DNA of 64,000 nt from Bradyrhizobium sp. 170 (GCF_023101085.1 NZ_CP064703.1:4712001-4776000), one strand, 5' to 3'. Positions 16,661 to 25,512 are shown, counted from the first letter of the stretch. The notes: generated by a model not told the origin, from the letters alone. Numbers and translations: made by a program.

Positions 16661-16695
16661 TATCAGTGCTCTGATTTATTATAAGAGCACTGATA
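16661..16695. promoter_or_regulatory. Probable MarR operator: 12-bp perfect inverted repeat
   Basis: TATCAGTGCTCT (16661-16672) and AGAGCACTGATA (16684-16695) are exact reverse complements separated by 11 A/T-rich bases. The dyad fills most of the 50-bp gap between the AhpD-like gene and the MarR gene, and touches the regulator's ATG. It is well placed to control both directions. Confidence 0.75.
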
Positions 16696-17282
16696 TGCTG
16701 CGCAAGGCACGACGGAACACGACGGCACGATCGCGAAATGCACCGGTGAAAAAATCGCGAGGGTCGCGAAAACTGTCCACCGGAAGCGTCGGCCGGCAGT
16801 CGCGGCAAACATCCGCCGAAAATCCCGCACCGTTGCTGCGCCCGCCGCCGCCCGGCGAAGGCAAGCGCGGCGAGCAAGGCTACCTCGCCTATCTCTTGCG
16901 GCAGGCCCAGGCCGCGACGCGGCTGGCGATGGAGCGGTCGCTGGCCGGCCTCGGCGTCACCTCGCCGCAATTCGTGGTGCTGACGATGTTGAAGGCCTAT
17001 CCCGGCCTGTCCGGCGCCGACCTCGCACGGGTGGCAATGCTGGCGCCGCAGACGGTCGGCGTCATCATCCGTAACCTCGAGCGCGATGGCGCCATCCGGA
17101 AAACCCCGCACCCGATCCACGGCAGGGTGCTGCAATGGACGGTGACACGGCGGGGCGCGGCGCTGCTCGATAGATGCCGGCGGCACGCCCGGGCGGTCGA
17201 ACGGCGGCTGGCAGCCGGGCTCCCTGCCAACGCCCAGCGCATGATCCGCCGCTGGCTCGCCAGAATCGCCGCGGATTTGTGA
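16695..17282 (+). CDS. MarR-family transcriptional regulator
   Basis: About 195 residues. The winged-helix domain spans residues about 75-170: LTMLKAYPGLSGADLARVAM, QTVGVIIRNLERDGAIRKTP for the recognition helix and wing, then VLQWTVTRRGAALL. The N-terminal 55 residues are basic and low in complexity, unusual for MarR proteins. The true start may therefore lie later, or the tail may be a lineage-specific extension. ATG 16695 overlaps the right arm of the operator dyad, which would require a very short or absent 5' leader. It is divergent from the AhpD-like gene, its likely target. Confidence 0.82.
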   Translation: MLRKARRNTTARSRNAPVKKSRGSRKLSTGSVGRQSRQTSAENPAPLLRPPPPGEGKRGEQGYLAYLLRQAQAATRLAMERSLAGLGVTSPQFVVLTMLKAYPGLSGADLARVAMLAPQTVGVIIRNLERDGAIRKTPHPIHGRVLQWTVTRRGAALLDRCRRHARAVERRLAAGLPANAQRMIRRWLARIAADL

Positions 17283-17349
17283 GGGAATCGCCGGTTCCCG
17301 CGGCGTCATGGCTTTTGGCGCAGGCCCTCCACGCCGCTAGACTGCCGGC

Positions 17350-18582
17350 ATGAAACAGCCTGATTCCCCTGATGCCCCGACCCGCCGCGCCGTGCTGCAA
17401 GGCGGCATCAGCGCCGGCGCGCTGCTCGCGACAGGATTTTCCGCGCTTGCCGCGCCGCCCGGCTTCGACGCGTGGCGCGACAATTTTCACGCCCGCGCCC
17501 GCGCCAAGGGCATTTCGGATGCAACATGGACGCGCGTGATGGGGCGCATCGAGCCCGACATGAGCGTGTTCCGGCAGATGCAGAAGCAACCGGAATTCCA
17601 CGAGCAGATCTGGCAATACATCAATCGCCGCGCCTCGGACTGGCGCATCATCAACGGCCGCGAAGCGTTGAAGAAGCATGAGGCGCTGTTCGCGCGGATC
17701 GAGCAGGACTTTGGCGTCGAGCGCGGCACGCTGCTGGCGCTGTGGGGCGTTGAATCAGCCTATGGCGATCCCCTGGTGCAGCAGAACCATATGCGCCCGA
17801 TCTTTCCCGCGCTTGCAGCGCTGGCCTGGAACGAGCCGCGCCGCCGCGCCTATTGGGAAACCGAGCTGATCAACGCGCTCAAAATCGTCGACCGCGGCTG
17901 GGGAACGCCGGAGGAAATGCGCGGCTCCTGGGCCGGCGCGATGGGCCATACGCAATGGATGCCGGAAGTCTGGCTCAATGTCGGCATGGACTACGACAAG
18001 GACGGCCGCGTCTCGCCGTTCGGCAGGCCCGACGACGCGCTCGGCTCCAGCGCGCGCTATCTGCTCAACCGCGGCAAGTATCACCGCGGCGAGCACTGGG
18101 GCTATGAGGTCCGCAGCTCAGGAGGATCTTCAAGCGGCAGCCGGACCTACGCGGCATGGGCCAGCGCCGGCGTCACGCGCGCCGACGGCAAGCCGTTCCC
18201 GCAGCCGAACGCGTCGGCGCAGATGTGGGTGCCGGTCGCCGGCGGTCCGTCATTCCTGTTGGGTCCGAATTTCTATTCGGTGAAAAGCTACAATCCGTCG
18301 ATGAACTACGCGCTGGCGATCTGCCATCTCGGCGATCGAATTCTGGGTGCGCCACCCTTCATCCAGCCTTTCCCCGGCTCCGAACGCGCGCTGACGCTGC
18401 CCGAAGTGCAGGAGCTGCAGACGCGATTGACAAAAGCCGGCTTCGACACCGGCGGCACCGACGGCCGCGTCGGCAACGACACCATGAAGGCGGTGAAGGA
18501 CTATCAGACCAGGATGGGACTGCTGCCGGCCGACGGCTATGGCGGGCTGAAGGTGCTGGCGCGGTTGAGGCAGGGAAACTAG
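17350..18582 (+). CDS. Lytic murein transglycosylase, MltB type, with peptidoglycan-binding domain
   Basis: A 410-residue protein with a twin-arginine-like leader (TRRAVLQGGISAGALLATGF). The SLT_2 catalytic domain spans residues about 38-335, with catalytic Glu135 in LWGVESAYGDP and the conserved GSWAGAMGHTQWMP. A C-terminal PG_binding_1 repeat (about 345-408) contains TDGRVGNDTMKAVKDYQ. It cleaves glycan strands to 1,6-anhydro products. A ribosome site is weak. It starts 67 bp after the MarR gene but appears functionally separate. Confidence 0.9.
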   Translation: MKQPDSPDAPTRRAVLQGGISAGALLATGFSALAAPPGFDAWRDNFHARARAKGISDATWTRVMGRIEPDMSVFRQMQKQPEFHEQIWQYINRRASDWRIINGREALKKHEALFARIEQDFGVERGTLLALWGVESAYGDPLVQQNHMRPIFPALAALAWNEPRRRAYWETELINALKIVDRGWGTPEEMRGSWAGAMGHTQWMPEVWLNVGMDYDKDGRVSPFGRPDDALGSSARYLLNRGKYHRGEHWGYEVRSSGGSSSGSRTYAAWASAGVTRADGKPFPQPNASAQMWVPVAGGPSFLLGPNFYSVKSYNPSMNYALAICHLGDRILGAPPFIQPFPGSERALTLPEVQELQTRLTKAGFDTGGTDGRVGNDTMKAVKDYQTRMGLLPADGYGGLKVLARLRQGN

Positions 18583-18611
18583 GCGTGAACCCATAAAACC
18601 AGAGGCGTTGG

Positions 18612-19469
18612 CTAGCCTCGCACCGCGCTCCTGAAGGCGGCCGAAAGCGCCGCAAGCGCATCGCGCGGCCGGCCGTCCTTGACCCTTGTGTGAAGCAGAA
18701 CCGGCAAGCGCGGTAAGTCGGGAAGCCCGAGCTTGCGGCCGACATCAACCGCGCCGAATGGCAGCATGCGCGGCGCCAACGCAGCAACGCCGAGCCCGGC
18801 CATGACAGCCGCCGCGACCGCCGCAACGCCGCCGCCGACGAAAATTTCTGTCCAGGGCACGCCTGCCGCATCGAGAAGCCGCCCGGCCAGCGCGCGCACG
18901 CCGCAGGGCTCGGCCATCGTGGCAAGCGGCAGAGGCTCGCCCGCGCGATGCTGCCAGCCTGGGCTTGCGAACCAGCCGAATTGTTCTTCGGTAAGAATTT
19001 CCCCGTCGCTTCGTCCGGCGTGCAGGCGAACAATCACCGTGTCGAGCTCGCGCCGGTCGAAGCTTTGCAGCAGGTCGCCCGACGACCCGATCCGGATTTC
19101 GATCAACAGCTGCGGGTCTTGCGCGTTCATGCGCGCGATCAGCGCCGGGAGTTCCGGCCCCGCAACGTGGTCGCTGATGCCGATGGTGAGGCGCTGCCGG
19201 GCTCCGGCAAACAAGGCCAGCGCCCGATCGTGCACCTCCAGCAGTTCGCGGGCGTGTTCGAGGAAGGCTGCGCCCTGCGCCGAAAGCTGCACGTGCCGGG
19301 GCGTCCGTTCGATGAGCCGGCAGCCGAATCTCTCTTCGAGCCGCTTCAGCTTCAAGCTGACCGCGGCTTGCGTCGTCCGCATGGCATCAGCCGCGCGCGT
19401 AAAGCTGCCAAGCTCGGCGATGCGGATGAAAGCCTGGACAGAATCCAGGTCGAGGGGGCGCTCAATCAT
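18612..19469 (-). CDS. LysR-family transcriptional regulator
   Basis: A 285-residue protein. The N-terminal winged helix-turn-helix (LDSVQAFIRIAELGSFTRAA, then TTQAAVSLKLKRLEERFGCR) is followed by a LysR substrate-binding domain (residues about 88-280). It is divergent from a tautomerase gene. The 93-bp gap contains A/T-rich ATA...TAT elements of the kind bound by LysR proteins. It probably activates the tautomerase gene and represses itself; the effector is unknown. Confidence 0.9.
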   Translation of the reverse strand: MIERPLDLDSVQAFIRIAELGSFTRAADAMRTTQAAVSLKLKRLEERFGCRLIERTPRHVQLSAQGAAFLEHARELLEVHDRALALFAGARQRLTIGISDHVAGPELPALIARMNAQDPQLLIEIRIGSSGDLLQSFDRRELDTVIVRLHAGRSDGEILTEEQFGWFASPGWQHRAGEPLPLATMAEPCGVRALAGRLLDAAGVPWTEIFVGGGVAAVAAAVMAGLGVAALAPRMLPFGAVDVGRKLGLPDLPRLPVLLHTRVKDGRPRDALAALSAAFRSAVRG

Positions 19470-19562
19470 TTCCCAGTGTTATAGCTGATACCAATATCCA
19501 TAGCATACCAAAATAATCAGACGGCATTAGTGTCTGGGCAGAACGGAATGGAAGGAACCGCG

Positions 19563-19940
19563 ATGCCGCTGCTTCACATCTCACTGCGCGCCGGAAAGCC
19601 GGAAGCCTACCGGCAGGCGATCTTCGACAGCCTCTACCATGCGATGCGCGAAGCGCTCAGTGTGCCCGAAGACGACCAGTTCATGACCATCACGGAGCAT
19701 GACGCGGCGAACTTCCGATACGGTAATGCCTACGGCGTCGTCCGGAGTGCCGATGTCGTGTACATCCAGATTACCGTGTTCAACACCCGCACCGTCGAGC
19801 AAAAAAAGGGGCTGTTCCGGCGCGTCGCGGAGCTGCTCGGCGAAAATCCGGGCATCCGGCCGCAGGACGTTTTCGTGACCATTCTCGACGCCGCGAAAGA
19901 GAACTGGTCCGTCGGCCACGGCCTCGCGCAATTCGCCTGA
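19563..19940 (+). CDS. Tautomerase-family protein
   Basis: A 125-residue protein beginning MPLLHISLRAGKPEAYRQAI. The Pro after the initiator Met is the expected catalytic base once Met is removed. This fixes ATG 19563, with GGAA upstream, rather than the longer in-frame start at 19530. The size and sequence match the larger tautomerase/4-oxalocrotonate-tautomerase-like subgroup (QITVFNTRTVEQKKGLFRRV, RPQDVFVTILDAAKENWSVG). The natural substrate is unknown. It is divergent from the LysR gene. Confidence 0.85.
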   Translation: MPLLHISLRAGKPEAYRQAIFDSLYHAMREALSVPEDDQFMTITEHDAANFRYGNAYGVVRSADVVYIQITVFNTRTVEQKKGLFRRVAELLGENPGIRPQDVFVTILDAAKENWSVGHGLAQFA

Positions 19941-19999
19941 GGTGCAGATCCAAGAATGGCGCGCTCCTCGTCATGGCGCGCGTCTCCGGGTGATGCAGG

Positions 20000-20809
20000 T
20001 CAGACTCTCCGCGCGATACCGCCCGCATACATGCCGCCGTCGATGACGAGTTCGGTCCCCGTCACGTAGCGTGAGGCGTCGGATGCGAGATACAAGACGC
20101 CCTGCGCGATCTCTTCGGCGTGGCCGGCACGCCCCAGCGGCGTTACCATTTTCGCGCGCTCCTCCGGATCGATCGGCGCGTTCTGGCCATTGCCCGCCGC
20201 CTCCGTCGGAATCTTGCCCCAGATTGGCGTGTCGATGATGCCGGGATGCACCGAGTTGACGCGGATGCCGTCGCCGAACGTGGCGCACTCCATCGCGATC
20301 GACTTGGCGAACAGCCGGACACCGCCCTTGGTCGCGGAGTAACCGGAGAGACCGGCCGCGCCGCGCAGGCCCGCCAGCGACGACATCATGATGATGGAGC
20401 CACCGCCGGTCTTGCGCATCAGTGGCAGGCAATGCTTCACCGACAGGAACACGCCGTCGAGATTGATCGCGGTCTGCCGCCGCCAATCCGAAAGCGACAT
20501 CTCGGTGATCGACGGCACGGATATGCCGATGCCGGCGTTCGAGACCAGCACGTCCAGCCGGCCATAGCGCTTCATGACCTCGGCCACGACCTCGATCCAG
20601 CGCGCCTCGCTGGTCACGTCGTGATGCAGGAAGCTCGCTTCGCCACCAGCCTTCTTGATCCGCGCCACCACCTCGGGCCCTTTCAAATCGTCGACATCGG
20701 TGACCGCGACCGACGCGCCCTCGCCCGCCAGCAATTCGGAAACCGCTTCGCCGATGCCGGATGCACCGCCCGTCACCAGCGCGACCTTGCCCTGAACCTG
20801 CCCTGTCAT
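20000..20809 (-). CDS. Short-chain dehydrogenase/reductase (classical SDR)
   Basis: A 269-residue Rossmann-fold oxidoreductase. The cofactor motif TGGASGIGEA is at residues about 14-23. An Asp at the end of strand 2 (VTDVDD) suggests NAD preference. NAGIG, the catalytic Ser region (MMSSLAGLRG), and YSATKGG with catalytic Tyr and Lys follow in order. The start is preceded by GGGAGAAG. The substrate is not evident. It lies 33 bp downstream of recJ on the same strand and may be cotranscribed. Confidence 0.88.
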   Translation of the reverse strand: MTGQVQGKVALVTGGASGIGEAVSELLAGEGASVAVTDVDDLKGPEVVARIKKAGGEASFLHHDVTSEARWIEVVAEVMKRYGRLDVLVSNAGIGISVPSITEMSLSDWRRQTAINLDGVFLSVKHCLPLMRKTGGGSIIMMSSLAGLRGAAGLSGYSATKGGVRLFAKSIAMECATFGDGIRVNSVHPGIIDTPIWGKIPTEAAGNGQNAPIDPEERAKMVTPLGRAGHAEEIAQGVLYLASDASRYVTGTELVIDGGMYAGGIARRV

Positions 20810-20842
20810 GTCTTCTCCCGTTTGTTGTTCTTGGTTGTTGAA

Positions 20843-22684
20843 CTACCTGATCACGGCCGGTCCCGGGTCCGGCACCGCGACGTCGGTCACGCGCAACTGC
20901 ACGCGTTCCGAACCCTGAAAGCGATCGACCGCCAGCGATCCCGCCACATGCAGGGGCTGGCCGCGGTTTTGCGACAGGGCGTGGCCGAGCTTTTGCCCGA
21001 CCGATCGAAACGCAATGCCGTTGACGATGGCGCCGTCGCCGGACTTGAACCGCAACCGCAGATGCGCTTGGCCGACTTCATCGGCATAGACGAGCTGATG
21101 CGCCGGCAGCGCGATCACCGGCTCCGGATTGGCCGCCCCGAACGGCCCGGCGCGGTTCAGCATCGTCGCGAACTCTACCGTCACGCTGCGCGCGCTGACA
21201 GCGCCATCGATGAACAGCTCATTTTCGTGACGGGAATTGGCGACGTCCTCGGCCAGTGCGCTTTCCATGAAGGCGCGAAACTCCGCGAGCTTCTCCTTGC
21301 GCAGCGTCACGCCCGCGGCCATCGCGTGACCGCCGCCCTTCATCAGCAATTTTTCTTTCACCGCCCGCCGTACCGCCTTGCCGAGATCGACGCCCGAGAT
21401 CGAGCGGCCCGAGCCGGTGCCGATGCCGCCCGGCTCCAGCGCGATGGCAAAGGCGGGACGTGCAAATTTCTCCTTCAGCCGCGAGGCGACCAGGCCGACG
21501 ATGCCGGGATGCCAGCCCTCGGCGGCGGTCACGATCACCGCGCCCTTGTCCTCGAGCCCGAGCGAAGCCAGCGCTTCGGCCTCGGCTTGCGCCTCCGCCG
21601 CCTGCTCGATGATGCGGCGCTCGCTGTTGAGCCGGTCGAGTTCGGCCGCGATCCGCGCGGCCTCCGAGACGTCGCCCTCCAGCAAAAGCCGCACCCCGAG
21701 ATCGGCGCGCCCGATCCGGCCGCCCGCATTGATGCGCGGCCCCAGCATGAAGCCGAGATGCCAGGCCTCGGGCGGGCCGTTCAGCCGCGCCACGTCCATC
21801 AGCGCGGTATGGCCGACATGGTCGCGGCGGCGCATCGCAATCAGGCCCTTGGCGACGAAGGCGCGGTTGAGCCCGGTCAGGGGCGCGACGTCGGCGACGG
21901 TGCCGAGCGCCACATGGTGCAGCATGCCGAGCAGATCCGGCTCCGGCCGCTCTGCATTCCAGAAGCCGCGGCTACGCAATTCCCGGTTCACCGCCACCAG
22001 CGTGATCAGCACGAGGCCGACGGCTGCGAGATGGCCGAGGCCGGACAGATCATCAGCCCGGTTCGGGTTCACCAGCGCATCGACCTCGGGCAATTCGTCG
22101 CCGGTCTGGTGGTGATCGATAACGACGACCGACATGCCGAGCTTCCGTGCTTCCGCCAGCGGCTCGAGGCTGGTGGTGCCGCAATCGACGGTGACGAGCA
22201 GCGTGGCGCCTTTGGCTGCGAGACCGCGCACCGCCTCGACATTGGGCCCGTAGCCTTCGAAGATGCGGTCGGGGATATGAATCAGCGGATCGAGCCCGCA
22301 ATGGCGCAAATGCCAGGCCAGCAGCGCCGCCGAGGTCGCACCATCCACGTCGTAATCGCCGAAGATCGCGACCTTCTCGGCGCGCGCGGCCGCGTCGGCA
22401 ATGCGCCTCGCCGCCGTCTCCATCGCCGTCACGGTGTGGGGATCAGGCATCAGTTTACGGATAGTCGGATCGAGAAAGTCCTCGACCTCGTCGATCCCGA
22501 CGTCGCGGCCCGCCAGCACGCGCGCCAGCATCTCCGGCAACTGGTAGCGCTGCGTGATCGCCAGCGCCCGCGCCGCCCCCCTGGCGTCGAGCCGGTCGCG
22601 CCACAATTTGCCGGTCGCCGAACGCAATACGCCGAGAAACGCCGGCGGCAGTTCAACGGGAAGTGCGGATGCGGGAAGCGTCAT
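20843..22684 (-). CDS. recJ: Single-stranded-DNA-specific exonuclease RecJ
   Basis: A 613-residue DHH-family nuclease. The phosphoesterase motifs DYDVDGATSAALL, VDCGTTS and DHHQTGDELP are present, followed by the DHHA1 domain (GGGHAMAAGVTL) and the C-terminal OB domain. RecJ degrades ssDNA 5' to 3' in recombination and mismatch repair. ATG 22684 (MTLPASALPV) is chosen; the frame continues upstream, but those residues are unlike RecJ. In related genomes recJ sits near glpX and hom, as here, with several genes inserted between. Confidence 0.94.
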   Translation of the reverse strand: MTLPASALPVELPPAFLGVLRSATGKLWRDRLDARGAARALAITQRYQLPEMLARVLAGRDVGIDEVEDFLDPTIRKLMPDPHTVTAMETAARRIADAAARAEKVAIFGDYDVDGATSAALLAWHLRHCGLDPLIHIPDRIFEGYGPNVEAVRGLAAKGATLLVTVDCGTTSLEPLAEARKLGMSVVVIDHHQTGDELPEVDALVNPNRADDLSGLGHLAAVGLVLITLVAVNRELRSRGFWNAERPEPDLLGMLHHVALGTVADVAPLTGLNRAFVAKGLIAMRRRDHVGHTALMDVARLNGPPEAWHLGFMLGPRINAGGRIGRADLGVRLLLEGDVSEAARIAAELDRLNSERRIIEQAAEAQAEAEALASLGLEDKGAVIVTAAEGWHPGIVGLVASRLKEKFARPAFAIALEPGGIGTGSGRSISGVDLGKAVRRAVKEKLLMKGGGHAMAAGVTLRKEKLAEFRAFMESALAEDVANSRHENELFIDGAVSARSVTVEFATMLNRAGPFGAANPEPVIALPAHQLVYADEVGQAHLRLRFKSGDGAIVNGIAFRSVGQKLGHALSQNRGQPLHVAGSLAVDRFQGSERVQLRVTDVAVPDPGPAVIR

Positions 22685-22992
22685 GATGCCTTCGAGACAT
22701 AGGGGCAAAGCCGCCGCTCGGCAAACGCCAACCGGGGCGACGGTGCGGCTGCGCGCGAATCGCTGCGGCCAGGTTGACACAACCTCGGCCACGTCAGCTT
22801 TGAGCCTATGCCGACAAAAACGACTTGCACAAAGAAGATGCAACTTGTCCCCGTAATACTATCCGCGGGACGGCGGAACATAAACCAATCGTTAGCCATG
22901 ATCCCCGACAAAGGAGTCGAACACGCTCCCGTTGAGTCTCCGCCGATCCGCAGAAGACCGGCAGCCGCACAAAGACTGAGGAATTCCCGCCA
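22685..22992. other. 308-bp divergent intergenic region, recJ / chemoreceptor-like gene
   Basis: No credible ORF or RNA gene is seen. A TTGACA hexamer occurs near 22772, pointing towards the chemoreceptor-like gene, but no convincing -10 follows at 17 bp. The start at 22993 has GAGGAATT upstream. Confidence 0.4.
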
Positions 22993-24087
22993 ATGTCCGT
23001 CGCGCTTCGCTCCCAAACCGCAAACGTAACAAAACAGTCAGCCAATACAGCGGGCGCCGAGAACGAGGCCGACGTTTCCGCGCTGATCGCCAGATTGACC
23101 GCCGAGGTCAACCAGGTCGCCTGCGAGAAGACCAAGTCGATCCAGAAGATCACCAACCAGATGAAGATGCTGGCGCTGAACGCGCTGATCGAGAGCTCGC
23201 GCGCCGGCGCCCAGGGCGCGGGCTTTGCCGTGGTGGCGCAGGAAGTCCGCAACGTCGGCCAGCAGGTCGAGACCATCGCCCGCGAGCTCGAAAGCCAGCT
23301 CACCAACCGGACCGGCAATCTGATGAACTCGATCGCGCAGATGGCCGACCGCTCGCGCGGCGAGCGCATGGTCGATCTGTCACTGAATGCCATCGAGCTG
23401 ATCGACCGCAATCTCTATGAGCGCACCTGCGACGTGCGCTGGTGGGCGACCGACTCCGCCGTCGTCGATTGCGCGGCGGCGCCCGAGGCCGCAGCGGTCG
23501 CACATGCGTCGGAACGGATGGCCGTGATCCTTGGCGCCTATACCGTCTATCTCGATCTCTGGCTGTGCGATCTCGATGGCCATGTGCGCGCCAACGGCCG
23601 CGCCGATCGCTTTGGCGTCGTCGGCCAGAACGTGGCGCACACCAAGTGGTTTCGCGCGGCACGGGACCTGCGCTCCGGCGACGAATACGCAATCGGCGAC
23701 GTCGAATGCCAGCCCTTGCTCGGCAATGCCCAGGTCGTGACCTATTGCGCCAGCGTTCGCGCCGGCGGCAAAGCCCATGGCAAGCCGACCGGCGTGCTGG
23801 CGGTTCATTTCGACTGGGAGCCGCAGGCCCGCGCCATCGTCCAGGGCGTGCGTGTCGGCGCCGCCGACAAGGCACGCGTGCTGCTGGTCGATTCGAATTT
23901 CCGGGTGATCGCGGCGTCCGACGGTCAGGGCCTGCTCACCGAGCGCGTCTCGCTTCCGCTGGAGGGACGGCGCTCCGGCTTCCATCAGGACCGCTCCGGC
24001 GCACTGGTCGCGTTCCACGCCACGCCCGGCTACGAGACCTACAAGGGCCTCGGCTGGTTCGGCGTGATCCAGGGCGGCGCGGGATAG
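22993..24087 (+). CDS. Soluble chemoreceptor-like protein: MCP hairpin tip followed by a Cache-type sensor domain
   Basis: A 364-residue protein with no membrane segment. Residues about 25-105 match the cytoplasmic hairpin tip of methyl-accepting chemotaxis proteins (KMLALNALIESSRAGAQGAG, then FAVVAQEVRNVGQQ), the part that contacts CheA and CheW. Residues about 130-360 look like a Cache/PAS-like sensor (YLDLWLCDLDGHVRANGRAD, then RVLLVDSNFRVIAASDGQGL). In ordinary chemoreceptors the sensor precedes the signalling part and is periplasmic. Here the order is reversed and the whole protein appears cytoplasmic. It may sense an internal ligand and feed a chemotaxis-like array. No che genes are nearby. 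Confidence 0.75.
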   Translation: MSVALRSQTANVTKQSANTAGAENEADVSALIARLTAEVNQVACEKTKSIQKITNQMKMLALNALIESSRAGAQGAGFAVVAQEVRNVGQQVETIARELESQLTNRTGNLMNSIAQMADRSRGERMVDLSLNAIELIDRNLYERTCDVRWWATDSAVVDCAAAPEAAAVAHASERMAVILGAYTVYLDLWLCDLDGHVRANGRADRFGVVGQNVAHTKWFRAARDLRSGDEYAIGDVECQPLLGNAQVVTYCASVRAGGKAHGKPTGVLAVHFDWEPQARAIVQGVRVGAADKARVLLVDSNFRVIAASDGQGLLTERVSLPLEGRRSGFHQDRSGALVAFHATPGYETYKGLGWFGVIQGGAG

Positions 24088-24107
24088 GCTGCGCAAGGGC
24101 ACCAGCG

Positions 24108-24188
24108 CGTAGGATGGGTGGAGCGAAGCGATACCCATCAGCTGCGGTGCGAAGGTGATGGGTTTCGCGAGGCTCAACCCATCCTACG
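24108..24188. repeat. Palindromic repeat, GTAGGATGGGTGGAGCG family (copy 1)
   Basis: An 81-bp imperfect inverted repeat with CGTAGGATGGGT and ACCCATCCTACG ends starts 21 bp after the chemoreceptor-like gene. It shares long identical blocks with copies at 24479-24562 and 49527-49607. I recall this as an abundant REP-like element of Bradyrhizobium and Rhodopseudomonas. Confidence 0.75.
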
Positions 24189-24209
24189 TCCTTCCGTACG
24201 GCTGCGGAA

Positions 24210-24455
24210 ATGCCTACCTTTCAACCCATGACCAAACTGCTCGAACATGCGGTCGACAGGGTACGCGCCCTACCCAGCGAGGTGCAGGACGAACTTGCGC
24301 GCCTGCTTTTGCAGGTGGCCGGCGAAGAGCAAACCGTTATTCGATTAACGTCAGAGGAACGCGCCGACCTCGCCGAAGCAGATGCGGAAATCGCCCGAGG
24401 GGAGTTCACCACGGACGAACAGATGCGCTCGATCCTGGCAAAGCGTCCTGTGTGA
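24210..24455 (+). CDS. Orphan antitoxin-like protein
   Basis: An 81-residue acidic protein, or 75 residues from ATG 24228 (MTKLLEHAVDRVRALPSEVQ). The N-terminal helix, the LLLQVAGEE segment, and the C-terminal LTSEERADLAEADAEIARGE resemble antitoxins encoded upstream of RelE/ParE-type toxins. In those, the C-terminal part wraps the toxin. No toxin ORF follows: the next 130 bp are a palindromic repeat and then an opposing gene. It is flanked on both sides by the same repeat family. It may be a solitary survivor of a toxin-antitoxin pair or a free-standing regulator. Confidence 0.6.
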   Translation: MPTFQPMTKLLEHAVDRVRALPSEVQDELARLLLQVAGEEQTVIRLTSEERADLAEADAEIARGEFTTDEQMRSILAKRPV

Positions 24456-24478
24456 GGTTAGCGCGCGGCTCTGCAGCG

Positions 24479-24562
24479 CGTAGGATGGGTGGAGCGGAGC
24501 GATACCCATCAGCTGCGGTACACGAAGGCGATGGGTTTCGCGAAGGCTCAACCCATCCTACG
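24479..24562. repeat. Palindromic repeat, GTAGGATGGGTGGAGCG family (copy 2)
   Basis: An 84-bp element nearly identical to copy 1 and in the same orientation, so the antitoxin-like gene is bracketed by direct copies. It lies between that gene and the 3' end of the opposing hydrolase gene. Confidence 0.75.
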
Positions 24563-24588
24563 CGCTACGTGCTGCGCAGCATCCGGGG

Positions 24589-25512
24589 CTAGATCGATTG
24601 CCGAAAAGCGAGATAGTCGGCCGCGCAACGGTCGATCGCCTCCATCTGCGGCACGTGCCCGACGCCGCTCAGCAGGATCGGCCGAGCGTTCGGAATCAGC
24701 CGCTTGAACGTTTGAAGCGCGGATGGAGGCACAAGGCGATCGGAATCTCCCCAGACAAGCAATGTCGGGGCCTTGATCCCGGAAAGCCGCTTTTCGAGAT
24801 CGTAGCCGGCGACGTCGGCCATGATCCGGTCGAATATCTTCTTGTGCAATTCATAATTGGCCGCGGCCCGCCGGCCCAACGTCTGCCAGACGCAGTACGG
24901 AAGCGTCGGGAGCTTCACCATGGCAAGCCCCATCACGCCGCGGAGATCCTGCGGCGTGCGGCAGCAAAGCAGATATTCGCCGCGCCTGTACGCCTCCATC
25001 GCCACCGAACCTTCCAGATCGGCCGTTCCGGCCGCCGCAATCAGCCAAAGGCTGGCGATCATTTCGGGATGGGAGGATGCAAGACCGGCGCTGATCCATC
25101 CTCCCATCGAGTGACCGCCCAGATGCACCTGGCGCAGTCCAACGGCTTCAATGAACTGACGCAGATGATCGACCTGCGCCTGAATGCCGTAGTCGGCCGC
25201 CTCGGGCTTGTCGCTGTCGCCAAACCCGGGAAGATCGGGAAGGATGACGCGGAATTGCTGCTTCAGTTTTCCAGCGACGTCCAGCATCGTGCCTCGATCC
25301 ACCCCCATGCCGTGAACCAGAACCAGCGGCTCTCCTGTGCCCGCTTCCCAATACGCGATGTTGAAGCCTGGTATGCGAACCCTGTTGTCGGAAAAGCCCA
25401 TGACCTTCAGGCGAAGCGCGAGGAGTTGCCGCGCGGTGAATTCAGGGAAAAGGTAATTGAGGCAGATCATGCAAATCAGAACGAGTGCAACAACGAGTGC
25501 TGCGTAAACCAT
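24589..25512 (-). CDS. Membrane-anchored alpha/beta hydrolase
   Basis: A 307-residue protein with an N-terminal membrane anchor (YAALVVALVLICMICLNYLF). The alpha/beta-hydrolase fold follows. It shows an oxyanion-hole motif (LVHGMG), the nucleophile elbow GHSMGG (Ser), an acid in WGDSDRLVPP and the catalytic His in GVGHVPQ. It is probably a lipase or esterase acting at the membrane surface; the substrate is unknown. ATG 25512 is preferred because GGGGGA sits just upstream; ATG 25524 lacks a ribosome site. Confidence 0.85.
   Translation of the reverse strand: MVYAALVVALVLICMICLNYLFPEFTARQLLALRLKVMGFSDNRVRIPGFNIAYWEAGTGEPLVLVHGMGVDRGTMLDVAGKLKQQFRVILPDLPGFGDSDKPEAADYGIQAQVDHLRQFIEAVGLRQVHLGGHSMGGWISAGLASSHPEMIASLWLIAAAGTADLEGSVAMEAYRRGEYLLCCRTPQDLRGVMGLAMVKLPTLPYCVWQTLGRRAAANYELHKKIFDRIMADVAGYDLEKRLSGIKAPTLLVWGDSDRLVPPSALQTFKRLIPNARPILLSGVGHVPQMEAIDRCAADYLAFRQSI

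Noticed and set aside
20120..22702. An 860-codon open frame on the plus strand
   Set aside because: It lies opposite recJ, has arginine/histidine-rich composition typical of antisense frames in G+C-rich DNA, and resembles no protein.
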